A DNA stretch of 5,805 nucleotides from JANWHZ01 sp964527385 (lineage in GTDB: Bacteria; Patescibacteriota; Saccharimonadia; Saccharimonadales; UBA4665). The translations under genes were made by a program, and so were the position numbers. Positions 1 to 5,518 of this stretch are shown piece by piece. Within the stretch, counting starts at the first letter, position 1. Each line of letters begins with the position of its first letter. The notes under the pieces were generated by a model. The model made no database searches and was not told the origin of the DNA. It saw only the letters and a program-made list of their open reading frames with translations. The stretch is from positions 1 through 5,805 of the forward strand of contig CAZGPZ010000066.1 in assembly GCA_964527385.1 (NCBI GenBank), written 5' to 3'.

Positions 1-252
1 AATTAATATTTTGGCTGTCCCAAAACCAATATTGTTGCCAACACAAGTGTCAATGATTATATTCACGCTTGGTGTTCTAAGCAGAAATGATTGGTTCACG
101 GCTTTCATGTTGCCAGAGCTGTCAGCATACTGCGGCGCCAGCCAGGGGATACTTTTGACATTCTCCGGCGTCGCTTGCGCGATGACGTCACGAATGACCG
201 GGCTAGCATCGAGCTCAAATACTGTCGAGACGGTTATTTTTCCAACGTTCAT
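1..252 (-). CDS. MBL-fold metallo-hydrolase, N-terminal part (cut by window edge)
   Basis: The first 84 codons are present and the gene runs off the left edge. The product begins MNVGKITVSTVFELDA and continues through TPENVKSIPWLAP, MKAVNQSFLLRTPS and IIIDTCVGN (about residues 68-76). Known family pattern: this matches the N-terminal beta-strands of a subgroup of MBL-fold hydrolases in which a D-T-C-x-G-N stretch precedes the metal-binding HxHxDH motif. That motif would lie beyond the edge, so metal binding and activity cannot be checked. Such enzymes hydrolyse esters, lactones or related bonds in the cytoplasm; the substrate is unknown. The start is fixed by an extended -10 box 6 nt upstream. 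The gene diverges from the ROK kinase across 81 bp. After DTCVGN the family usually continues with charged residues; here NIGFGTAKILI follows, which is slightly unusual. The fold is fairly sure, the function is not. Confidence 0.75.
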   Translation of the reverse strand, partial: MNVGKITVSTVFELDASPVIRDVIAQATPENVKSIPWLAPQYADSSGNMKAVNQSFLLRTPSVNIIIDTCVGNNIGFGTAKILI

Positions 253-258
253 AGCAGC

Positions 259-267
259 AGTATAGCA
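259..267 (-). promoter_or_regulatory. Extended -10 promoter of the MBL gene
   Basis: The minus strand reads TGC-TATACT, then 6 nt, then the ATG at 252. The TG one base before the hexamer is an extended -10 motif. No convincing -35 hexamer is seen 16-18 bp upstream. With a normal 6-7 nt distance from -10 to the transcription start, the mRNA would begin at or next to the A of the ATG, so it would be leaderless. No Shine-Dalgarno sequence is present. The surrounding 17 bases recur exactly at the SDR promoter. Confidence 0.65.
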
Positions 268-321
268 AAACTTTCCCTGTTACATGATTGGTACTGGCTA
301 CCGTTTTACGCCTGTATAAGA

Positions 322-327
322 TATATT
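322..327 (+). promoter_or_regulatory. -10 box of the ROK kinase gene
   Basis: TATATT is followed by 6 nt (acgaat) and then the ATG at 334. This is the same geometry as the other gene-proximal boxes. It lacks the TG extension, and no clear -35 is seen. An alternative hexamer, TATAAG, lies at 315-320 directly after TG. No Shine-Dalgarno sequence precedes the ATG, so a leaderless transcript is the simplest reading. Confidence 0.45.
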
Positions 328-333
328 ACGAAT

Positions 334-1161
334 ATGTATTTTGCATTGGATATCGGCGGCACGCATATCCGCGTTGCCAGCAAGCGCAATCGAAATGGGG
401 TGGGTTTCGACGCCACCGAAAAAGTCCGCGTAACCAATAACTATGAACATGACGTTTCAACCATAATTAATTCGATTAAGAAAATAGCTGGAAACGATAC
501 TATCGAAGGCGTCGGTTGTGGCGCGCCAGCGACATTTTCCGAGGATAAGCGCAATCTGGTAGTTGCTGCCAACCTTTCGGATTGGACAGGCAAGTCATTT
601 GTTGACGACCTCGAAAAAGCGCTTGGCTGCAATGTGAAAATGGAAAACGACGACACTGTCGCCGCGCTCGGCGAAGCCGTGTACGGTCAGGGCAAAGACA
701 AAGAGTTTGTTTATGTAACGTGGGGAACGGGTTTCGGTGCTGCGTATGTATCTGTACTGAATGGCAAGCCAGAGGTGTATCAATTTGAGGCAGGGCACCA
801 GATTATTGATTGGCAATCGGACAGGATTTGTGGCTGCGGACAGGTAGGTTGCGCCGAGGCATTTGTCGGTGGCGGCAACATCGTGAAATACGAAGGCAAA
901 GAGCTTCAGGAACTGCCAGCCGAGCGCCAGCGTTTCGTCTACGAGAACTTAGCGAACGCGTTGATCAACATTCTGGCATTTCGCCCTATATCGTTAGTAG
1001 TGATGGGCGGCGGGGTCGCTTTGAGCCAGAAGGAAAATATCCCCCGAGTACAGAGAATTATTGCGGAAAGATTGCGGATTGCAGCCGTACCTCAGCTAGC
1101 AGTTACCGAACTAGGCGACGACCTTGGGCTGCAGGGCGCGTTCGCGCTATTAAGAGGCTAG
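334..1161 (+). CDS. ROK-family sugar kinase (glucokinase-like)
   Basis: This 275-aa cytosolic protein probably phosphorylates a hexose or aminohexose with ATP. ROK landmarks appear in order: phosphate-binding LDIGGTHIRVA (residues 5-15); END (104-106), whose Asp 106 aligns with the catalytic base; the second phosphate loop TWGTGFGAA (129-137); EAGH (152-155); the zinc-binding CGCGQVGC with Cys 166, 168 and 173 plus His 155; and VMGGGVA (223-229) near the end. It is slightly shorter than typical ROK kinases of about 300 aa. There is no N-terminal winged helix, so it is a kinase rather than a ROK repressor. The start gives the canonical N-terminus MYFALDIGG and sits 6 nt after a -10-like box; the longer upstream reading would run through the divergent promoter. 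Its stop is 23 bp from the stop of the convergent AKR gene, with no obvious terminator between. The sugar specificity is not readable from sequence. Confidence 0.9.
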   Translation: MYFALDIGGTHIRVASKRNRNGVGFDATEKVRVTNNYEHDVSTIINSIKKIAGNDTIEGVGCGAPATFSEDKRNLVVAANLSDWTGKSFVDDLEKALGCNVKMENDDTVAALGEAVYGQGKDKEFVYVTWGTGFGAAYVSVLNGKPEVYQFEAGHQIIDWQSDRICGCGQVGCAEAFVGGGNIVKYEGKELQELPAERQRFVYENLANALINILAFRPISLVVMGGGVALSQKENIPRVQRIIAERLRIAAVPQLAVTELGDDLGLQGAFALLRG

Positions 1162-1184
1162 TCGCCCATATGCCCACGCTGAGC

Positions 1185-2021
1185 CTAGAGAACGTCCAAT
1201 GCGGCAATATCGGACTGGCTTAACTTCAAGCTAACAGCTTGTATATTCTCGTTGATGTGCGCTGTCTGGGTAGCTTTAGGTATCGGAAGCATATTTTGCG
1301 CTAGCAACCATGCCAAAGCCACTTGGGCGGCAGTTGCATTATGGGCTTTGGCAATATTTTCGATAATTCCGTTGGTTAGCACCTCTTGTCGTTTGATCGG
1401 TTGATAAGCTACGATTCGTATCTGGTGTTGCGCGCAGAAAGCACGGAAAGCTTCGTTGATCTCAGTTTTGTAAAGCACGTTGTAGTTCATTTGGTTTGCA
1501 ACAATCGGGTGCTTGGCCTGGGACAGGACCAGCTGCATACCTGCAACGTTAAAGTTACTAACCCCAAAATCCCTGACGATACCTTCGTCAATCAGCTCAT
1601 CTATTTGCGGTATGGCTTCTTGCCAATGCACATCAGGCCACGGCGCGTGAATGTACAGCATATCCAGGTAATCCGTACTGAGCTTCGTGAGCATTTTCTC
1701 AACCGTCGGCCTCACGAGGCCTTTGCCAACACTGGTCCTCCACAGCTTATCTGCTATATATAGATCCTCGCGCTTTTGGCCAACGAGCGCCCGGCCGACG
1801 ACTTCATCAGTGTAAAATGCGCCATACAGCTCGGCGCAATCAATATGATTTTGGCCTTTGGACAGGGAATAGCGGAGCGCTTTTATTTCAGCGTCTTCGT
1901 TGCCTTTGGCCGTTTCGGTGCCTTTGTACTTGGCATCTGGGTTATTTGGGTTATACCTGCTGCTTATGTTCCATGTGCCGATACCGATAGGGAAAAGTGG
2001 CAAGCCAGACTTTGTTTTCAT
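1185..2021 (-). CDS. Aldo/keto reductase
   Basis: This 278-aa NAD(P)H-dependent oxidoreductase has the (beta/alpha)8 AKR fold and is cytosolic. The catalytic tetrad is visible: Asp 61 and Tyr 66 in HIDCAELYG, Lys 92 in IADKLW, and His 125 in LYIHAPWP. GVSNF (153-157) and the cofactor-binding IPKAT (247-251) are in their expected places. Length is normal for the family. An unusual polar stretch lies at about residues 19-43 (from SSRYNPNNPDAKYKG onward), between the first strand and the helix before the catalytic Asp; it looks like a family-specific insertion. It is the second gene of an operon: its ATG lies 10 nt after the SDR stop, with a Shine-Dalgarno sequence overlapping that stop. It probably reduces aldehydes or ketones, or works in sequence with the SDR. 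The substrate is unknown. Confidence 0.9.
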   Translation of the reverse strand: MKTKSGLPLFPIGIGTWNISSRYNPNNPDAKYKGTETAKGNEDAEIKALRYSLSKGQNHIDCAELYGAFYTDEVVGRALVGQKREDLYIADKLWRTSVGKGLVRPTVEKMLTKLSTDYLDMLYIHAPWPDVHWQEAIPQIDELIDEGIVRDFGVSNFNVAGMQLVLSQAKHPIVANQMNYNVLYKTEINEAFRAFCAQHQIRIVAYQPIKRQEVLTNGIIENIAKAHNATAAQVALAWLLAQNMLPIPKATQTAHINENIQAVSLKLSQSDIAALDVL

Positions 2022-2025
2022 GTAA

Positions 2026-2034
2026 CCATCCTTA
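2026..2034 (-). promoter_or_regulatory. Shine-Dalgarno site of the AKR gene, overlapping the SDR stop
   Basis: The minus strand reads TAAGGATGG, in which TAA is the SDR stop codon. TAAGGA matches the consensus TAAGGAGG over six bases, and its end is 7 nt from the AKR ATG. This is the only clear Shine-Dalgarno site before an intact gene in the window, and it serves the only gene internal to an operon. The layout implies translational coupling between the SDR and AKR genes. Confidence 0.7.
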
Positions 2035-2772
2035 CTTCAATGTGAAGCCAGCATCAACGTAGATAACCTGCCCAGTAATGCCATCGTTTTCTGCCAAGAA
2101 TATAAATGTATCCGCGATTTCTTCTTTGGTCACATAACGTTTGAGGTACGTTTGGCTCATGAAGTTATCGACCTGTTCTGGCGTCATTTTGTCGTAGCCA
2201 CGGGTATGCACGAAGCCAGGGGCCACCGAATTGACTTGGATATCCGGCGCTACCAGCTTGGCGAGCGACTTGGTAAAAGAATGCACAGCAGCCTTGCTTG
2301 CCGCGTAGACGGGCGCCCGTCCACCCGCTTCCCAACCGCGAATCGATCCGGTATTCAGGATTTTGCCGTGGCCTTGCTTCTGCATGATCTTCGCTGCTAC
2401 TTGCGAACACATGAAAACGCTGATAATATCCGCGTCAACCATTTCCTTGAAGTCAGCATACGTGGCGTCCATGTACGGCACTTTGTCGGTAGTGATGGCG
2501 GCATTGTTGACAAGGATATCGACAGCCGAGAACTTTGCCATTGCTTCATCAAATAAACGCTCGACGTCTTCAGGCTTGCTGACGTCTGCTTGCACTAGCA
2601 AGCAATCGGGCGTGATTTTATTAAGTTCAGCGAGCGTTTCTTCGCCGCCGGCTTTATTTTCGTGATAATTAACAACTACTTTTGCGCCTTCTTTTGCGAA
2701 ACGAAGGGCAACTGTTTGGCCTATCCCACTTGACGAACCGGTAATAACGACGACTTTGTCTTTGATATTCAT
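2032..2772 (-). CDS. SDR-family oxidoreductase (FabG-like)
   Basis: This 246-aa classical short-chain dehydrogenase/reductase is a cytosolic Rossmann-fold enzyme using NAD(P)(H). It shows the TGSSSGIG cofactor loop (residues 11-18), NNAA (89-92), the catalytic serine in NTGSIRG (Ser 143), the YAASK motif (Tyr 156, Lys 160), and APGFV (184-188). The fourth tetrad residue, normally Asn in a V-N-L context, appears to be Asp 115 in VDADIISVF. Gene length is typical. The start at 2772 gives the normal N-terminus MNIKDKVVVITG and lies 6 nt after an extended -10 box. A longer in-frame reading from 2829 would translate through that promoter and is rejected. It is the first gene of an operon with the AKR. 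Sequence resembles 3-oxoacyl-ACP reductases and glucose dehydrogenases, but the substrate is not determined. Confidence 0.92.
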   Translation of the reverse strand: MNIKDKVVVITGSSSGIGQTVALRFAKEGAKVVVNYHENKAGGEETLAELNKITPDCLLVQADVSKPEDVERLFDEAMAKFSAVDILVNNAAITTDKVPYMDATYADFKEMVDADIISVFMCSQVAAKIMQKQGHGKILNTGSIRGWEAGGRAPVYAASKAAVHSFTKSLAKLVAPDIQVNSVAPGFVHTRGYDKMTPEQVDNFMSQTYLKRYVTKEEIADTFIFLAENDGITGQVIYVDAGFTLK

Positions 2773-2778
2773 GCATGC

Positions 2779-2787
2779 AGTATAGCA
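2779..2787 (-). promoter_or_regulatory. Extended -10 promoter of the SDR-AKR operon
   Basis: TGC-TATACT is followed by 6 nt and then the SDR ATG at 2772, identical in spacing to the MBL promoter. The 17-mer AAGTTTTGCTATACTGC is shared exactly with that promoter (257-273). The expected -35 position falls inside the tRNA-like repeat at 2799-2817 and reads GAGTCA, a poor -35. A leaderless mRNA is predicted. Confidence 0.65.
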
Positions 2788-2798
2788 AAACTTCTTTG

Positions 2799-2817
2799 TG
2801 GTGACTCCGCGGGGAGT
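2799..2817 (-). repeat. Imperfect copy of a tRNA 3'-end-like sequence
   Basis: The minus strand reads ACTCCCCGCGGAGTCACCA. It matches the 19 nt at the right edge (5785-5803), including the terminal CCA, with two mismatches. No tRNA 5' half that could pair with it (GACTCCG) is seen in the 80 nt on the expected side, so it is a fragment and not a gene. Similarity to the 5593 copy extends two bases further (ATACTC in both). It could be an old attachment-site relic. Because it covers the -35 region of the SDR promoter, it could instead be an operator: ACTCC and GGAGT form a small inverted repeat around GCGG. Confidence 0.5.
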
Positions 2818-2934
2818 ATGGGCATGCACTCATGCTCGAATGTCGAACTCTCCCGCAATTCCAATTCTTTGCTAAAATTGACCGCAATAAATTGGCACGA
2901 ATTGGTCGAAGAGCCTGTGTGATGGAACGAAGTT

Positions 2935-3366
2935 CTACTGAGCTTCAACCCGGCCCATGGCATCGTAAATCCAGTCAACGCGCAGCTTGCTGGCCTGCTT
3001 CATGGAAGTGATTTCGGCGAAACTGAACCACTTGGCATCAAGGATTTCATCGAGCTGAATTTTCAGCTCACCTCCTATGATTTTCGCGTTGAACGCATGC
3101 CTGACAGGTGATTCCACTGTTTCATGATATATGCCAATTTTGTCACCAAGCTCAACGTCATAGCCGGTCTCTTCTTTGACTTCCCGGATTGCTGCATGTT
3201 CAATAGATTCACCTTTGTCTACATGTCCGGCTGGTAGGTTCCATAACCCATAGACTCTTGGCTGTTTTTCTTGGACGAGTAAAAACTTGCCGTCTCCATT
3301 ACGTATGACACAGCCAGCGACAACCTTTGACCATGCAATGCTTGCTTCCCATTCTTGTTGATTCAT
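2935..3366 (-). CDS. NUDIX hydrolase
   Basis: This 143-aa protein has a complete Nudix box at residues 47-69: Gly 47, Glu 53, then R-E-V-K-E-E-T-G-Y at 61-69. It fits G-x5-E-x7-R-E-U-x-E-E-x-G-U exactly. The NLPAGHVDKGES context is typical of the MutT/ADP-sugar-like group. Family enzymes hydrolyse nucleoside diphosphate-linked compounds with Mg2+, acting in nucleotide-pool cleaning or metabolite recycling; the substrate here is unknown. Two in-frame ATGs exist, at 3372 and 3366. The one at 3366 is chosen because it lies 7 nt after an extended -10 box, whereas the ATG at 3372 is only 1 nt from it and would lie at or before the predicted transcription start. Neither has a Shine-Dalgarno sequence. 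The gene is monocistronic, 162 bp upstream of the SDR on the same strand, with no convincing terminator between. Confidence 0.9.
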   Translation of the reverse strand: MNQQEWEASIAWSKVVAGCVIRNGDGKFLLVQEKQPRVYGLWNLPAGHVDKGESIEHAAIREVKEETGYDVELGDKIGIYHETVESPVRHAFNAKIIGGELKIQLDEILDAKWFSFAEITSMKQASKLRVDWIYDAMGRVEAQ

Positions 3367-3373
3367 ATTCATG

Positions 3374-3382
3374 ATAATACCA
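3374..3382 (-). promoter_or_regulatory. Extended -10 promoter of the NUDIX gene
   Basis: The minus strand reads TGG-TATTAT, then 7 nt to the ATG at 3366. No -35 is evident; the -35 position is a run of G. A perfect TATAAT lies further upstream at 3413-3418 on the same strand and could be a second promoter giving a leader of about 40 nt. Confidence 0.55.
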
Positions 3383-3433
3383 GGTATACAAAATAACCCC
3401 CCACGTCGAGAAATTATAAGGCTAGCTTGTTGA

Positions 3434-3540
3434 CCAGTACGCTGAACATCAGCGTTGGGGAGAACCTCTAGGCAAGGGAATTGTACTTACCTTATAAGTG
3501 GGCTAGAGATAAAATCAGGACTATCTGGAGCTCGGAGATA
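3434..3540. other. Hairpin-rich intergenic segment before the 217-aa gene
   Basis: The gap 3373-3637 (265 bp) holds no supportable gene. Within it are three potential stems: ACGCTGA-aca-TCAGCGT (3439-3455, extendable by CCA/TGG outside a 2-nt bulge); CTCTAG (3466-3471) with CTAGAG (3503-3508), enclosing a possible ACTTA/TAAGT; and TATCT (3522-3526) with AGATA (3536-3540). None is followed by a T-run on either strand, so they do not look like terminators. No known riboswitch or RNA family is recognised. The 217-aa gene has its own promoter 95 bp downstream, so these stems need not be in its mRNA. Structure by chance is quite possible. Confidence 0.25.
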
Positions 3541-3621
3541 ATGTCTGACACTGGGTTAGCTAAATTCTAATGGCTGTAGTTAATACTTTAGATAGAAGTA
3601 CTTGCTTTATAATTGTTAATA

Positions 3622-3630
3622 TGTTAATAT
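3622..3630 (+). promoter_or_regulatory. Extended -10 promoter of the 217-aa gene
   Basis: TGT-TAATAT is followed by 7 nt and then the ATG at 3638. A weak -35 candidate, TTGCTT (3602-3607), sits exactly 17 bp upstream. No Shine-Dalgarno sequence precedes the ATG (aacttaa only). The pattern matches the other predicted leaderless starts and supports this frame being a real gene. Confidence 0.55.
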
Positions 3631-3637
3631 AACTTAA

Positions 3638-4291
3638 ATGAATAGGCAGCAGGCAGCACGCGCCGAGCTTACACATACGACGATACGCAGAATGCGAACC
3701 GCCACGCTCGTGGCCACACCCGAAGAACAGAACAAGGTTCTGGCTGAAGGACACGCCTTATCACAACGATTAGGCCGTTTTATTTTTCATGCCGAACAAC
3801 ACACATTAACGATAAAAGAGCAATTTTCGTTGCGAATGGCGTCGATAAAATATGACAGAATGTACCGAGGATACCAGATAACGAGCCAGGTAGGTAATAC
3901 TAGCAACACGGCAGTTCAACGAGCTGCAAGTTTTGCCAGAAATTTGATCCAGAGCATTGCTGAGGGTGATAGTCTAAGACTGTCCGACGACATTGAGCTG
4001 GGTACCCTAATTAGTAGAGAAGGAGCAAGCGCATACATAGACACGCACCCGAATTGGGTTGCTCCACTCACTACCGATGCTGTTTACGCCGAGATAGCGT
4101 GTCTTGGGCTGGAGTCCGTAACTGCTAAAAGGCCAAAGGTTTATCCTGCTGTGACCAGCGCAGACGGCAGTAGGGTAATAATTGCACATGATGCACCTGC
4201 TGATTGTACGATATATGTGGACTTAACGAGCGAGCAAGGGACAACCTCTACAGCGCTTGCTCGAGGGCTAGGTGAACGTGCTTTAAGTTAA
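3638..4291 (+). CDS. Hypothetical protein, 217 aa, unrecognised
   Basis: No family is recognised. The protein has no signal peptide or membrane segment, so it is probably cytosolic. The N-terminal 30 residues are basic (MNRQQAARAE, then IRRMRTATL). Residues 30-110 look mainly helical, with an R/Y/M-rich piece, ASIKYDRMYRGYQI (68-81). A central acidic stretch (DDIELGTLI, 117-125) follows, and the C-terminal part from about 163 appears strand-rich (KVYPAVTS, SRVIIAHDAP, DCTIYVDL). There is one cysteine pair, at 155 and 190, and a single Trp at 140. The start is supported by the promoter 7 nt upstream. The long open frame, the absence of a credible competing frame and the promoter suggest a true gene. 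It stands alone, flanked by two gene-poor gaps, as is typical of accessory genes. Confidence 0.6.
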   Translation: MNRQQAARAELTHTTIRRMRTATLVATPEEQNKVLAEGHALSQRLGRFIFHAEQHTLTIKEQFSLRMASIKYDRMYRGYQITSQVGNTSNTAVQRAASFARNLIQSIAEGDSLRLSDDIELGTLISREGASAYIDTHPNWVAPLTTDAVYAEIACLGLESVTAKRPKVYPAVTSADGSRVIIAHDAPADCTIYVDLTSEQGTTSTALARGLGERALS

Positions 4292-4317
4292 TAGCCACTC
4301 AAGCCTAGAGGTAATAA

Positions 4318-4700
4318 CGTCATTTAGAAGAAGCCCGATCAATCATCAAGGTCTATGGCATTTGGAATAAAAAACACGAGGCAGTGGCTATCTAGAGTAG
4401 TTACGACGATTCTTCTGGCGTATTGCCATTCCCAAAGAAGGATAAATGGAGACGCATGCTCGTTAATGCAAAGTTTGCGGTTTACACACGTAGGGCTTTT
4501 ACATGCAAAAACTGCTGCCAATAAAAGAGTGAGATACTTATGCTTGGTGACACGTACGCAGAAAATTAGCACTGATTTGTGAAGAATTTCAGCGCTGGAG
4601 AGAGCTTCTCACCAATGAATGCAGCGCGTATTTGTTTAGGAACTGGGGGGAATATTCTCAAGGTAATCAGCAGAATATTGGGAATATTTCGTCGCATTAG
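4318..4700 (+). pseudogene. Possible decayed coding region between the 217-aa gene and the CitG-like gene
   Basis: The 439-bp gap 4292-4730 has no intact gene I can support. Two plus-strand stretches look protein-like. From 4318 to 4524 the frame reads through one TAG (4393) and includes IIKVYGIWNKKHEAVAI and LPFPKKDKWRRMLVNAKF before a TAA. From 4551 to 4700 another frame reads HVRRKLALIC and EEFQRWRELLTNECSAYLF, ending at TAG. Joining them needs a frameshift near 4500 and passage through two TGA codons (4530, 4548). No family is recognised and no start is evident. A 75-aa ATG frame (4355-4582) in the third frame also exists, but it has no promoter at the usual distance and an unremarkable composition. 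AATATT recurs at 4652-4690. The whole stretch may be non-coding. Confidence 0.2.
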
Positions 4701-4730
4701 ACGTTGAATATGTGCCAGCAGTGATGGGAG

Positions 4731-5504
4731 CTAGATTACTGGCTGTTCATTAAAGCTGAGCCACAAGAATATGGCTGCCGCGCACATGTCGGCAAGTATC
4801 CCTACCGGTATATCAGGATTTGCTTCTCGTTGTTCTGCAAAAACATCCCGCGTCGCTGCAAGGATTTCATCACGCTGCATGTACGCATCAAAAAATGCAC
4901 GAAGTACTGGCAAGCCAAGCCTATATTGCTCGGTCCATTGAAAGTTAGAGGTCGCCGGCCCTGAGTCGGCATTCACGTGCATATAGAAATCCCACACGTT
5001 GGCGGCGGCAACGTAACGCGTAGCAGGGAACTCCTGTTTATGAACTTTCGAAGATGTGGACCAAGCCGTCTCACGAGCCTGTAACATATACCCAACATCG
5101 GCTTGCCCGCTTTCCTTAGTTAGCCTGATAACCTCGTCAACGACCTGCGTCGGGTCATTGGTGACAAGCCTAGCAGCGGCTACCGGAAACATGACCTCTA
5201 AGAGCCCGAAATTGATGTATTTCGATGATTTATGTGCATTTGATCCCCGTAACGCATCTGCATGGTAGCGAAATAGCGGGGTTGCATGATCAGCCTGAAA
5301 CTCGCCAGCAAAGACACGAAAGTATCTAGCGCTATTTATACCTGCTATAACGAAGTCTTGGAGTGGTTTGCCGGGCAGGTCGCTATAGCGCGTAGTACAT
5401 CCGGGCTTATCAGTCATCGCCTCAAGTACGAAAGCCTTGGCAACTAAATCTTGAATGTCATCAGGCGACAAAGCCTCAAGAGTTTTTTCATATCTTTCAC
5501 CCAT
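4731..5504 (-). CDS. CitG/MdcB-like triphosphoribosyl-dephospho-CoA synthase family protein
   Basis: This 257-aa protein resembles the CitG family (COG1767), which makes 2'-(5''-triphosphoribosyl)-3'-dephospho-CoA from ATP and dephospho-CoA, the prosthetic-group precursor of citrate lyase and malonate decarboxylase. Visible matches to the family pattern are an N-terminal helix leading to the hallmark KPG (33-35) in EAMTDKPGCTTRYSD; DFVIAGINSARYF (50-62); a small-residue, hydrophobic helix SSKYINFGLLEVMFPVAAA (93-111), where CitG proteins have N-T-N-x-G; ADV (135-137); and YRLGLPVLRAF (194-204). The usual G-x-N-T motif is altered (SSKYINFG), so activity may differ. No citrate lyase or malonate decarboxylase gene is in view, so the physiological role is unclear. 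The start is 8 nt after TATACT. The gene is monocistronic. The assignment rests on motif pattern only. Confidence 0.6.
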   Translation of the reverse strand: MGERYEKTLEALSPDDIQDLVAKAFVLEAMTDKPGCTTRYSDLPGKPLQDFVIAGINSARYFRVFAGEFQADHATPLFRYHADALRGSNAHKSSKYINFGLLEVMFPVAAARLVTNDPTQVVDEVIRLTKESGQADVGYMLQARETAWSTSSKVHKQEFPATRYVAAANVWDFYMHVNADSGPATSNFQWTEQYRLGLPVLRAFFDAYMQRDEILAATRDVFAEQREANPDIPVGILADMCAAAIFLWLSFNEQPVI

Positions 5505-5512
5505 ATATTAAT

Positions 5513-5518
5513 AGTATA
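5513..5518 (-). promoter_or_regulatory. -10 box of the CitG-like gene
   Basis: The minus strand reads TATACT and then 8 nt to the ATG at 5504; an overlapping register, TACTAT, is 6 nt from the ATG. There is no TG extension, no clear -35 and no Shine-Dalgarno sequence. The same AT-rich 13 bp (5505-5517) also separates this ATG from a divergent plus-strand ATG at 5518. Confidence 0.5.

Noticed and set aside
2773..2829. Longer N-terminus for the SDR from an in-frame ATG at 2829
   Set aside because: It would translate through the promoter and the tRNA-like repeat and adds a sequence foreign to SDRs before the normal MNIKDKVVVITG start.
2842..2856. GTCGAACTCTCCCGC resembles a tRNA T-arm and, with the repeat at 2799, suggested a split tRNA
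   Set aside because: No acceptor or anticodon arms can be built around it, the T-stem does not pair, and 24 nt of unrelated sequence intervene. Chance is likely.
3367..3372. Upstream ATG of the NUDIX gene at 3372
   Set aside because: It is 1 nt from the -10 box and so would lie at or before the predicted transcription start. The ATG at 3366 is correctly spaced.
3465..4312. 10-bp inverted repeat, acctctaggc (3465-3474) and gcctagaggt (4303-4312), flanking the 217-aa gene, possible transposon ends
   Set aside because: It is too short for significance in a window of this size. There is no target-site duplication and no transposase.
4291..4391. 9-bp inverted repeat ATAGCCACT / AGTGGCTAT with an 83-nt spacer
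   Set aside because: Expected by chance at this length and spacing; no supporting structure was found.
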